This document shows positions 56,018 to 63,944 of a DNA stretch of 63,944 bases, piece after piece (position 1 is the stretch's first letter; each line of letters begins with the position of its first letter). The translations under genes were made by a program, and so were the position numbers. Source of the stretch: a bacterium (GTDB lineage: Bacteria > Krumholzibacteriota > Krumholzibacteriia > Krumholzibacteriales > Krumholzibacteriaceae); contig CP070727.1 of NCBI GenBank assembly GCA_020350885.1, positions 913,916-977,859 of the forward strand, given 5' to 3'. The notes beneath the pieces were generated by a model. It did not search any database and was not told the origin of the DNA. It saw nothing but the letters and a program-made list of their open reading frames with translations.

Positions 56018-58822
56018 ATGATAGGCAAGACCGTATCCCACTATAAAATCCTCGAGAAGCTCGGTGGTGGAGGAATGGGCGTGGTCTACAAGGCCCAGGA
56101 CTTCAACCTGGACCGCTCGGTGGCCATCAAGCTTCTGAAACCCCACCTTGCAGACAACGAGAAGGCCCGGCAACGCTTTATCCGTGAGGCGAAGACGGCG
56201 AGCTCCCTCGACCATGTCAATATCGGCACGATCTACGAGATCGACAGGACGGAGGATGGGCGGACCTTCATCGCGATGGCCTACTACGAGGGAGAGACCC
56301 TGAGGGATCGGATGGATCGCGGCGATATCGATATCACCAGCGCAGTCGACATCACACTCCAGCTGGCAACTGGGCTCGCCAAGGCGCACGAGCTCCAGAT
56401 CGTGCACCGTGATATCAAACCGGAGAACATCATGATCACCCGTGACGGGGTCGTGAAGATACTCGATTTCGGCCTCGCAAAGCTTACCGAGCAGACGAAA
56501 CTCACCAAGACGGATCAATCGGTCGGCACACCCGCCTACATGTCCCCCGAACAGATCAAAGGCGAGGATGTGGATATTCGTTCGGACATCTTTTCCGTGG
56601 GTGTCGTTCTGTATGAGCTTCTGACCGGGCTCCGGCCCTTCAGCGCAGAGCATGACGCCGCACTTTTGTACGAGATCGTTCACGAGACACCCAACCCGGT
56701 AACGGATCACCGCCCCGATATACCTCAGGAGATAACGCTCATCATCGATAAGGCACTGGAGAAGGATCCCGGTAATCGCTACCAGAGTACGGATGACCTG
56801 CTCGGCGATCTGAAGCTCCTGCACAAGAGTCTGATCAAAACCACGGCGGTGCCAACCGCTTACAAAACCCATTTTCCTCTCTGGAAACGGTTGACGAAGC
56901 CTTCAGTAATCTGGCCCACTGTATTTCTGATCGTCGCTCTTATCGTGGTATTTCAGATCTTCTATCCGAGATCCTCCGTCCCGTTCTCCAAACGGGACTG
57001 GATCCTGATTACCAGCTTCAGGAACCTCACCAGAGATGAGCTCTTCGACAGATCACTCGATATGGCCCTCAGGATCAGCATTCAACAGTCCCAGTTCGTC
57101 AATGTCTTCCCGAGATCACGGATCAAGGAGATCCTGAAACAGATGGGAAAGGCACATGCAGACACCCTGGACGAGGATCTGGGATCAGAGGTCGCCTTAC
57201 GCGGGAACGTACAGGTCCTGGTGGTTCCCGAGATAAGTGCTGTCGGGAGCGAATATCTGCTGTCCGCCACGTTCGTGGATCCCCAGACCCGTTTCAACAT
57301 ACAGACCGTGATGGTGAGAGCTGAAAAGAAGGACGATGTGCTCAACGGTCTCAGCGATCTCGCCGAGAAGATACGGAAAGGGCTGGGTGAATCACTGCCT
57401 TCCATTGCACGGCGAAACGTCATGCTGCCGCAGGCAACGACATCATCACTGGAGGCCCTAAAGAAATTCTCAGACGGAGCCTGGGCCTGGGACTTCGGGA
57501 AATACGAGGAAGCGATTACCCACTGGAACGAGGCGGTGAGGTTGGATTCCAGCTTTGCCTGGGCGCATGCATCCCTCGGGATGTATTACTACTGGCATAA
57601 CAAACGGCCGCAGGGAGATTTTCACTTCGACAGGGCTTTGAGGGTGCTCGATCAGACAACGGAACGGGAAAGGCTCTGGATACGATCGCTGATCGAAGCA
57701 TCGAAGGGCAACCGCAAGGAGGCGCTGAAGTATACGAGACTGTTTCTCAGCAAATACCCGGATAACCGGGATGCATGGTTCAATCTCGGGGTCGATTACA
57801 TGAGACTCCAGCAGTACGAGAACAGCATCGAAGCATTCAACAAGGTCATCGAACTCGATCCCGGAATGGACGGGGCATATATAAATATCGCAACCATCCA
57901 CCAACTCACCGGCAATTACGGGCAGGCGATCGAGAATTACGAGACCGCCTATAGGATACGGCCCGAGGGTGTCAAGCACCTCACCATCAACAATGAATAC
58001 GGATTTCTGTACGTCAAGGTAGGTGACTATAAGAAAGCACGGGAGATCTTTACAAAGATGCTCTCGGAGTCCGAGCAAAAAAAGGGTAACGGATACCGTT
58101 CACTCGCCTTACTCGATATGTACCTCGGCAAATATTCCTCCGCAATAGAGCATCTCAAGAAAGCAATAGTATTCAGCAGACTCACCACCTTCCCGTCAGC
58201 AGTGGCGAATAATATACTGTATCTGGCAACGGCATACCGGGTACGGGGCATGACAAAGGAGGTCGCCCTACAGTTCGATGAGTTCGAAAAGCTTCACAAG
58301 GAACAGTACCTTCCGCCCCATGACCTGGCGATCGCCGCCAGTATATACCTGCAAGAGAGTAGGATTGATGATGCGGAAAGACTGTTTCAGGATCTCACCG
58401 AGAGAATGGTCGAAAACAATCTGTGGGATCGCGTGAACTTTCACGTCCTGAAGGCCGAAATCGAAGCAGCCAAGCATCATTACGACGAAGCGATAAAGCA
58501 GTTCGAGATGGCCGCCGTTTTGAGAAAAAACGGCTATATTCTGGAGTTTCTTGCGTATTGCCATCAGAGAAACGGAAATACCGATCAGGCGATCGCCCTG
58601 TATACAGAATGTATCGAAAGGCTCGATATCGGCTGGCAAGCCCAGGAATCTCATATACGTGCACACGTGCGTCTGGCTAAGCTCTATGAAGAGAAGGGCG
58701 ATAACGCAAACGCTGTAAGATATTACAGAAAATTACTTGATCTCTGGAAGGACGGGGATAAAGACCTGCCACTCATCATTGAAATGAAGGAACGTCTTTC
58801 TGAATTGGAGAAGGGAGCCTAG
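56018..58822 (+). CDS. Membrane Ser/Thr protein kinase with TPR sensor
   Basis: A 934-residue PknB-type kinase. Kinase domain about 5-275 with HYKILEKLGGGGMGVVYKA, VAIKLLK, HRDIKPEN, DFGLAKL and GTPAYMSPEQ, all intact, so it should be active. One membrane helix follows (VIWPTVFLIVALIVVFQIFY), then a FlgO/TolB-like beta domain (LRGNVQVLVVPEISAVGSE) and a long TPR array to the C-terminus (NLGVDYMRLQQYENSIEAFN, AYINIATIHQLTGNYGQAIE). I start at ATG 56018, the usual family start; GTG 56006, with GAGGGG upstream, is an alternative. The downstream target is unknown. Confidence 0.92.
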   Translation: MIGKTVSHYKILEKLGGGGMGVVYKAQDFNLDRSVAIKLLKPHLADNEKARQRFIREAKTASSLDHVNIGTIYEIDRTEDGRTFIAMAYYEGETLRDRMDRGDIDITSAVDITLQLATGLAKAHELQIVHRDIKPENIMITRDGVVKILDFGLAKLTEQTKLTKTDQSVGTPAYMSPEQIKGEDVDIRSDIFSVGVVLYELLTGLRPFSAEHDAALLYEIVHETPNPVTDHRPDIPQEITLIIDKALEKDPGNRYQSTDDLLGDLKLLHKSLIKTTAVPTAYKTHFPLWKRLTKPSVIWPTVFLIVALIVVFQIFYPRSSVPFSKRDWILITSFRNLTRDELFDRSLDMALRISIQQSQFVNVFPRSRIKEILKQMGKAHADTLDEDLGSEVALRGNVQVLVVPEISAVGSEYLLSATFVDPQTRFNIQTVMVRAEKKDDVLNGLSDLAEKIRKGLGESLPSIARRNVMLPQATTSSLEALKKFSDGAWAWDFGKYEEAITHWNEAVRLDSSFAWAHASLGMYYYWHNKRPQGDFHFDRALRVLDQTTERERLWIRSLIEASKGNRKEALKYTRLFLSKYPDNRDAWFNLGVDYMRLQQYENSIEAFNKVIELDPGMDGAYINIATIHQLTGNYGQAIENYETAYRIRPEGVKHLTINNEYGFLYVKVGDYKKAREIFTKMLSESEQKKGNGYRSLALLDMYLGKYSSAIEHLKKAIVFSRLTTFPSAVANNILYLATAYRVRGMTKEVALQFDEFEKLHKEQYLPPHDLAIAASIYLQESRIDDAERLFQDLTERMVENNLWDRVNFHVLKAEIEAAKHHYDEAIKQFEMAAVLRKNGYILEFLAYCHQRNGNTDQAIALYTECIERLDIGWQAQESHIRAHVRLAKLYEEKGDNANAVRYYRKLLDLWKDGDKDLPLIIEMKERLSELEKGA

Positions 58823-58827
58823 AATTC

Positions 58828-59622
58828 TCATCCCTGCTCCATCCTGTACTCCTTGAGGTACAGGAATGAAACCGTAATCCCCGAAAAGACAACAAACATC
58901 GCTGAGAGAGCAGCGACTGCGACTACCGGTGAGAGCGCTGCGCCGGATGCGAAGTAATCGAGTATATCCCCTATTCCACCCCCCATCGTCGTTGTATCGG
59001 TCTGCGGTAACAGCTCCTTCAGGTAGTATACGACGGTGAAGAGGCGGATCTTGCTCGGAAAGTTCGCAACGATATTCTCCCACCCGAATGCGAAGAGCAA
59101 CCCGACCAGCACCGGTCGCTTGATCGCCGCCCCGAGCATGCCGAAGAACGGTACATAGACAAGGCTGCCGAGGCACAGCACCGCTGTAATATGAAAGAGA
59201 CTTCCAAGATTAGAGAGATACGACCGGATCCCACCGCCGGCGGTCAGAAGGGTATAGGATACTACGAGGGACAGAAAGATGATCATGCATACAATCAGGC
59301 AGGCGGACAGCGATTTCGAGACTACAATCCGCCGTTTCGGAATGGGGCGTGAGAGAAGATAGGGAAGGGTACGGTCCTCGACCTCCTCTGCGACGATCCC
59401 GGTCCCGATGAGCGCGGACAGCAGTGGAAGAAGTATGTGAAGATACAGTGAGGAGGTCAATCTGAGGAAAAAACCGGAAGCATCTACATTCGTGCCGAGC
59501 AGGTTGGCTGCGAGCACCCTGACTACCGCAATGGCGACGGGCACGAGCCCCAGCACCGTCATCCATACGACACGCCTGCTTCGAACGGCGTTTCTTATAA
59601 AGAACAGGAACAGAAACCGCAT
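58828..59622 (-). CDS. ABC-2 type transporter permease
   Basis: A 264-residue polytopic protein with about six hydrophobic segments. ILLPLLSALIGTGIVAEEVE and YLLSRPIPKRRIVVSKSLSA are typical of ABC-2 permeases. It is the partner of the ATPase at 59676 (53 bp apart on the same strand). The substrate is unknown. Together with the next pair this forms a double exporter. Confidence 0.88.
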   Translation of the reverse strand: MRFLFLFFIRNAVRSRRVVWMTVLGLVPVAIAVVRVLAANLLGTNVDASGFFLRLTSSLYLHILLPLLSALIGTGIVAEEVEDRTLPYLLSRPIPKRRIVVSKSLSACLIVCMIIFLSLVVSYTLLTAGGGIRSYLSNLGSLFHITAVLCLGSLVYVPFFGMLGAAIKRPVLVGLLFAFGWENIVANFPSKIRLFTVVYYLKELLPQTDTTTMGGGIGDILDYFASGAALSPVVAVAALSAMFVVFSGITVSFLYLKEYRMEQG

Positions 59623-59675
59623 GATCTCACCTGCCGAAATGACCCAATTTCGTACGGAGCGCTCGCATCATATCC

Positions 59676-60593
59676 TCATCGTACGAGATAGTCGAAGACC
59701 GCCTCGAGGTTCTCATCGGGTGACCAGAGTGACTCCACGTGAATCTTGTTCTCCAAAACGATGTCGGGCAGACGATCGAAGAATTCATCCGGCCGTATCG
59801 TCTCCACGGTCAAACGGTTCCGTTGCCTGTCGAACTGGACGGACTGGACGTCGTCATAGGCGACCAGCTTGGACATGAGCACATCGATCTCCTCGCACTG
59901 GACGGTCACCTGGAGGGGGTGCGTGTCGATCAGCCTGCGTATCTCGTAGATATTCCCCTCTGCGAGCAGCCTGCCGTGGTTCAGTAGCAGTATCGTATCG
60001 GTCATCTCCTCGACCTCGTGCAGGATGTGACTCGACACTACCACCGTCCTGCCCTCCCCCCCCATCTGCTTGATCAGATCGATCGCCATCCTTCGTCCGA
60101 CCGGATCCATACCGTTCAGGGGTTCATCGAGAAAGAGTACCTGCGGATCGTGCGCGATAGCCTGCGCCAGCTTGATCCGCTGCCTCATCCCCTTGCTGTA
60201 GCTCCCGATCCGCTTCGAGCGATCGCTCATCATGTCGACCGTTCCGATCGCACGTTCAGCCCGGGCGGCCGACTCGCCCTTCGAGTATCCGTGCATTCTC
60301 ATCAGCGAATAGACAAAATCCCATCCCGTAAGATACTGCCAGAATGCGTCATGCTCGGGACAGTATCCGATCGCCCGGAACAGGCGGTGGTTGTTCCAGA
60401 CCGGCTCGCCTTCGATCGTCACGGAGCCTTTGCTGGGCTTGAGCTGTCCGGTAAGGAGCCGCAGAATGGTCGTCTTTCCGGCGCCGTTCGGCCCCAGGAA
60501 ACCAGTGACACCGGGCTTCAGGGTGAAGGTGCAGTTGTTGACACCGATCACCTGCCCGTACCACTTGGACAGCTTGTCCACCTCTATCTTCAA
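59676..60593 (-). CDS. ABC transporter ATP-binding protein
   Basis: A 305-residue ATPase. Walker A GPNGAGKTTIL near residue 35, signature SKGMRQRIKLAQAIA, Walker B LFLDEPLNGMDPVG and the switch region VVVSSHILHEVEEM are intact. A C-terminal extension of about 80 residues after the ATPase core is common in exporters for lipids or antibiotics. It couples with the permease at 58828. Confidence 0.92.
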   Translation of the reverse strand: MKIEVDKLSKWYGQVIGVNNCTFTLKPGVTGFLGPNGAGKTTILRLLTGQLKPSKGSVTIEGEPVWNNHRLFRAIGYCPEHDAFWQYLTGWDFVYSLMRMHGYSKGESAARAERAIGTVDMMSDRSKRIGSYSKGMRQRIKLAQAIAHDPQVLFLDEPLNGMDPVGRRMAIDLIKQMGGEGRTVVVSSHILHEVEEMTDTILLLNHGRLLAEGNIYEIRRLIDTHPLQVTVQCEEIDVLMSKLVAYDDVQSVQFDRQRNRLTVETIRPDEFFDRLPDIVLENKIHVESLWSPDENLEAVFDYLVR

Positions 60594-60651
60594 CAGGTGA
60601 CCCCCCGGATTACGTTGTACCGTTGCTCCGGTCGGCTGGATGCCCCGTCCA

Positions 60652-61500
60652 TCACTTCACGACCTCCGTCGGCTTGATCCTGAGCCGCAGCACGGCCAGG
60701 CATAGAACTACGATCCCAGCCAGTATGATGCCCCCCACCCACACGGGATACGAGTACGGATTCCCGCGACCGAAGAGTGTCGATGCGACCTGCTCGATAT
60801 TCCTGTTTATCGAGATCCATCTGACCTCCCGGAAGACTGAGAGAATCCTCGCCAGGAGATTCGGGATGAAGATCAATGCAAAATAACCGACGACTGCAGA
60901 CCGGATCCCCCTGGCGAAGGCTGAGACCGCCAGCATGAGCCCACCATGCACCACCAGTATCACGGCACCCGTCGCGATGATCGACAGCGGCATCAAGTAG
61001 TATGCGTTGAAGAATCCCGTCTCGCTGGTCAGGAGGATCTGAAGCACGAAGAGGAGCAGGGCAGGCGCTATGGTGATCAATCCGCCGTAGAAGACGAGGA
61101 TGAGGAACTTGCCCGAGACATAGTCCCAAAAATTCACGGGCCGTGCGAAGTAGAGGGGCAGAGCCTTGTACTTACGGTCACTCGCTATGAGACCCGCACC
61201 GCAGATACAGATAATCGGAACGAGAATATAGATTTGATCCTTCATGAAGTTCAAGAAGAAACCGGCATCGATCTGCAATGCACCGGCTAATCTGGCGGGC
61301 AACTCCCCTACATCGACACGGGTGACGACGTAGATCTGGCCGCCGCGGAAGATGACGGGGATCGCCGCGATGAAGAGCAGGATCGCTAGCAATCTCCGCC
61401 AAACCAGGCGTACACCGGTCCGGGCGATGACGAACCATGTCATGGGCCGCTCGAGGACCGCTCCTTCCCACTGAAGATAGGTTGCCTCATGAATCGGCAT
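60652..61500 (-). CDS. ABC-2 type transporter permease
   Basis: A 282-residue permease starting MPIHEATYLQWEGAVLERP, a beginning seen in Gld-type/ABC-2 permeases. I use ATG 61500; GTG 61509 is closer to GGGAA and less likely. About six membrane segments, for example LLAILLFIAAIPVIFRG, FLILVFYGGLITIAPALLLF and GGIILAGIVVLCLAVLRL. It overlaps the ATPase at 61487 by 14 bases on the same strand, so they are a coupled pair. Confidence 0.88.
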   Translation of the reverse strand: MPIHEATYLQWEGAVLERPMTWFVIARTGVRLVWRRLLAILLFIAAIPVIFRGGQIYVVTRVDVGELPARLAGALQIDAGFFLNFMKDQIYILVPIICICGAGLIASDRKYKALPLYFARPVNFWDYVSGKFLILVFYGGLITIAPALLLFVLQILLTSETGFFNAYYLMPLSIIATGAVILVVHGGLMLAVSAFARGIRSAVVGYFALIFIPNLLARILSVFREVRWISINRNIEQVASTLFGRGNPYSYPVWVGGIILAGIVVLCLAVLRLRIKPTEVVK

Positions 61501-62413
61501 GCCTGTCACTTCCCACCAGTTTCACGAATGCATCTTCCAAGGTCTGCACGCTCGGGAGCAGCCTGCGTAGCTGCACGCCTGAGTCCCGTGCCGCCTCGAA
61601 GAACAGCTCCGTCCTGCCTCCATCCGGCAATCTAACATCGAACCGGTGAGCACCGTCCGGAGTGATTCCGCACCCGCGACTGCGCAGCACCTCCTCGAAC
61701 CGCTCCTTCGGTCCCTCGACACGCACCGAGAAGGTGCCGGCGTACTGACGCCTGATCTCTCCTACACTGTCCTGCTTGAGGAGCTTTCCCCTGTTGATGA
61801 TGACGACGTGATCGCAGGTTCTTTCAACATCGACGAGGATGTGTGTTGCGAGGACGATACTTATACGGTTCCGGCCGGCGATCATACGTATCAGCTCGAG
61901 CATCTCGAGACGGCCCTTCGGATCCATCCCGCTTGTCGGCTCATCGAGAAAGAGAAGCTTCGGATCGTGGACGATCGCCTGGGCCAGCTTGATCCGCTGC
62001 CTCATCCCCGCCGAGTATGTTTCGACCTTGCGGTACCTGGCCTCCTCCAGTCCGGAGAGAAAGAGCACCTCGTGCGCCCGCTGCATCGCATCAACTCCGC
62101 TCATACCGCTGAGCTCGCCGGCATAACGCACCATACCGATACCGGTGAGACCGGGAATGATGGAGTCGTCCTCGGGCATGTAGCCGATGAGCTGCCTGAT
62201 GAGCTTCTGCTCCCTGCGCACGTCCCTGCCGAGAATCGTCGCCGAGCCGAAGGATGGCGGCACGAGCCCCAGGAGCCCCCTGATGAGACTCGTCTTTCCT
62301 GCCCCGTTTGGGCCGAGGAGGCCGGTCGCACCGGGCGGAAACGATGCAGATATCCGGTCAACCGCCGTGACCCTCCCGTAGCTGACCGTGAAGTCCTGGA
62401 GTGTGACCGACAA
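61487..62413 (-). CDS. ABC transporter ATP-binding protein
   Basis: A 308-residue ATPase with Walker A GPNGAGKTSLIRGL, signature SAGMRQRIKLAQAIV, Walker B LFLDEPTSGMDPKG and LATHILVDVERTCD. It has the usual C-terminal extension with a beta domain. It is the first gene of the four-gene ABC run. Its sequence is clearly related to the second ATPase, so the two pairs look like a duplication that diverged. Confidence 0.92.
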   Translation of the reverse strand: MSVTLQDFTVSYGRVTAVDRISASFPPGATGLLGPNGAGKTSLIRGLLGLVPPSFGSATILGRDVRREQKLIRQLIGYMPEDDSIIPGLTGIGMVRYAGELSGMSGVDAMQRAHEVLFLSGLEEARYRKVETYSAGMRQRIKLAQAIVHDPKLLFLDEPTSGMDPKGRLEMLELIRMIAGRNRISIVLATHILVDVERTCDHVVIINRGKLLKQDSVGEIRRQYAGTFSVRVEGPKERFEEVLRSRGCGITPDGAHRFDVRLPDGGRTELFFEAARDSGVQLRRLLPSVQTLEDAFVKLVGSDRHADS

Positions 62414-62982
62414 TGTGGCCCCTAACCGTTCAAGCGCTATGCTGTTTTTTGCTATATGTTACTCATAAATTATCATATAGTCATACGTGAAATGAAGCAG
62501 GTTGTTTCGAGGGTTGCCACTAACGCACTGTGACGCTGCACACCTAACAGTCTTCCGGTAGCATGTCCGAAATATCATGTCTTTGCTATATATTTTGTAC
62601 GTAATTAATATTTTTGTTATTGATACTGGGCAATCAATTAGGGGATAAAGTGGGCTTCAATTGAATTGACGGTTTCTAATAAAACAACTCAGATTAATTT
62701 ATAATCTCAATTATTAGTGTTTATAACAATAACGAAAAGTAAGATGTAGATTCCTCCCTATTTCTTATTATTCTGTCAATATTAGCTCCGCAGATTTAAA
62801 AATCACAGACGGGGGGTATCCATAATTCCCGTGTAGACCACAGAAGTATTTAGCAGAATAATCGATGAAATGAGAGTCAAGAATAGCCAATGATCTGGCA
62901 GAAACAGTCACAATAAGTGTACCTGCTTGTTTCATAGGCATTGTTGACTACCTAATGCTACCCGCCATTCAAAGTGTGCTAA
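62414..62982. other. Intergenic region, AT-rich, copy C of a dispersed repeat
   Basis: About 570 bp with no gene. Positions 62891-62930 (GATCTGGCAGAAACAGTCA) weakly resemble the repeat at 38402 and 40171. The promoter for the ABC run is probably at the left end but no box is clear. Confidence 0.45.
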
Positions 62983-63255
62983 TTATCTGATGGTAAATTC
63001 AACGCCATTGCTAACCTGTTTTGATTCGTCCCCAGGCATATTAGCAAATATTACTACACCATAAGATCCCGGTTGTAAGTTATCAAGAGGCATTGGGGGC
63101 CCGGACGGCATTATATGAATTTGCGTCCATTCAGCCGTTAAACTTCCCTCGGTCGAACCCGTTAAATGGACAAACTTTTGTAGAAATAGAAGTAAATCTG
63201 TCCCATCGAGTCTGACACGAAACACCTTGCACCCACACGGATCGGTGTGGTCGGA
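62983..63255 (-). pseudogene. Truncated protein fragment, probably a broken gene
   Basis: The frame opens right after a TAA at 63258-63256 and reads SDHTDPCGCKVFRVRLDG, then VEFTIR at the end, 90 residues. No start, signal peptide or ribosome site is seen at the left edge. The first possible start is GTG 63225, deep inside the sequence. It looks like the C-terminal remnant of a beta-rich secreted protein. I recognise no family. A frameshift or deletion upstream would explain the missing part. Confidence 0.45.
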
Positions 63256-63381
63256 TTAATACACCCTGTTAACGAAATTCTGAAACAGGCTTTAAAGGGG
63301 ACAAAGAGATTCGAGCTGTTAACTCATAAATGAAGAGCATAGGAGATCTCGAAATTACAATATCTACAGCATTGTGACTAC

Positions 63382-63876
63382 CTACATATTGCTGATCGCA
63401 TCATCAAGAAGTATTTCAAGCGCTTGTCTGGTAGGGACTCTACCGGAGAGAACAATCATTTCATTGATCGTTAGGGCTGGTGTTACAGATATTCCCTTCG
63501 CGGTCATTTCTTGAATATTTGTAACATACAGATAATCGATAGAGATTCCCTTTGATGCAATAATCTCCTTTGTCATCCGATCCAATTGTTCGCATCTGGG
63601 GCATCCGGGGCCGTACACACGGATTTCAATAATCCCCTTTTTACGAGATCTGCCGGCAAGTTCTCCTATGAACACCCTGTATTCCTCGAATAAATCTTCC
63701 TTGTATATATTCTCCATATTCGGGGAGATATAGTTACACTCACTGACTCTTTCAAAGATTTCATTTTTCAGATTCTCATCACCCGCTATTCCCGTGGCCT
63801 CAACCTGCCTGAATATTTCATCGAGGTTTTTTATGCCGATTCTCTGTCCACCTATCAATACTTGCCGAATCTTCAT
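63382..63876 (-). CDS. Thioredoxin-fold protein with CPRC active site and N-terminal extension
   Basis: A 164-residue protein. Start at 63876 (MKIRQVLIGGQRIGIKN), 7 nt after GGGAGA; the ATG two codons upstream is less well placed. Residues about 1-80 are a helical extension with IGIKNLDEIFRQVEATGI and NYISPNMENIYKEDLF. Residues about 85-164 are a thioredoxin_3-type fold with GPGCPRCEQLDRMTKEIIA and GISVTPALTINEMIVLSGRVP. The CxxC is CPRC. Similar proteins are made as two ORFs in some genomes, often next to permeases or arsenic genes; here they are fused. The function is redox, the partner unknown. Confidence 0.8.
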   Translation of the reverse strand: MKIRQVLIGGQRIGIKNLDEIFRQVEATGIAGDENLKNEIFERVSECNYISPNMENIYKEDLFEEYRVFIGELAGRSRKKGIIEIRVYGPGCPRCEQLDRMTKEIIASKGISIDYLYVTNIQEMTAKGISVTPALTINEMIVLSGRVPTRQALEILLDDAISNM

Positions 63877-63944
63877 CCACATTTCTCCCGAAGCAAGCAC
63901 GTATTTATCGATACACCCGCAGCCATTTATTTACTGTTATTTGA

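Noticed and set aside
63232..63251. Small palindrome CCACAC-GTGTGG
   Set aside because: Only six base pairs and inside the broken frame; likely chance.

Overview
The window looks like a chromosome segment of a Gram-negative-type bacterium from the FCB-related candidate phyla (the Krumholzibacteria, Eisenbacteria, Zixibacteria or Latescibacteria kind of genome). Three things point there. Two secreted proteins end in the FlgD-like/type-IX-like sorting module ('NPFNP' start, 'SGVYFYRL' near the end). There is a paired TamB and Omp85 outer-membrane system. There is also a membrane Ser/Thr kinase fused to TPRs. The phylum assignment is inference from gene style, not from a marker search.

Positions 43-18727 are a dense, almost wholly minus-strand housekeeping block. 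In transcription order it reads thrS, infC, rpmI, rplT, pheS, pheT, a ZapB-like coiled coil, zapA, a 6S RNA that I recognise from sequence, rny, a YmdB-type phosphodiesterase, folD, xseA, xseB, an ispA-type prenyl synthase, a divergent PAP2 membrane protein, dxs, nadK, recN and tRNA-Arg(CCG). Most junctions overlap or are a few bases apart. infC starts at an AUC codon behind a perfect Shine-Dalgarno sequence and a hairpin/T-run leader. The isoprenoid (dxs, ispA), DNA repair (recN, xseAB) and translation genes are ordinary for such a block.

Positions 18993-22796, on the plus strand, hold a small polysaccharide module: a Wzx-type flippase and two GT4-type glycosyltransferases. Positions 22931-42248 hold accessory, mostly minus-strand genes for secreted or envelope proteins: a 1662-residue mosaic of beta-propellers and a beta-helix, a degenerate metzincin-like protein, a dockerin-like protein, an RCC1-type repeat protein, a zinc phospholipase C/P1-nuclease-like protein, a radical SAM enzyme and several unknowns. 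The intergenic DNA here is long and AT-rich, with a broken LamG gene, a 108-bp inverted-repeat element and a degenerate dispersed repeat. CorA follows on the plus strand.

Positions 42410-55891, on the plus strand, hold tamB-tamA, a UPF0316 protein, an MscS channel and then the most interesting locus. It is a tightly overlapping run of a threonine-synthase-like PLP enzyme, a DUF1611 (DgcN-type) enzyme, a MurL-like PP-loop ATPase joined in frame to a creatininase-family hydrolase, and an enolase-superfamily dipeptide epimerase/DgcA-type racemase. Four of these activities have known relatives acting on D/L-glutamate or small amides. I propose an undescribed pathway for making or recycling a D-Glu-containing (or N-acyl-Glu) molecule. 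The end of the window has the kinase-TPR protein, two complete ABC-2 export pairs on the minus strand, a broken small ORF and a thioredoxin with an N-terminal extension.
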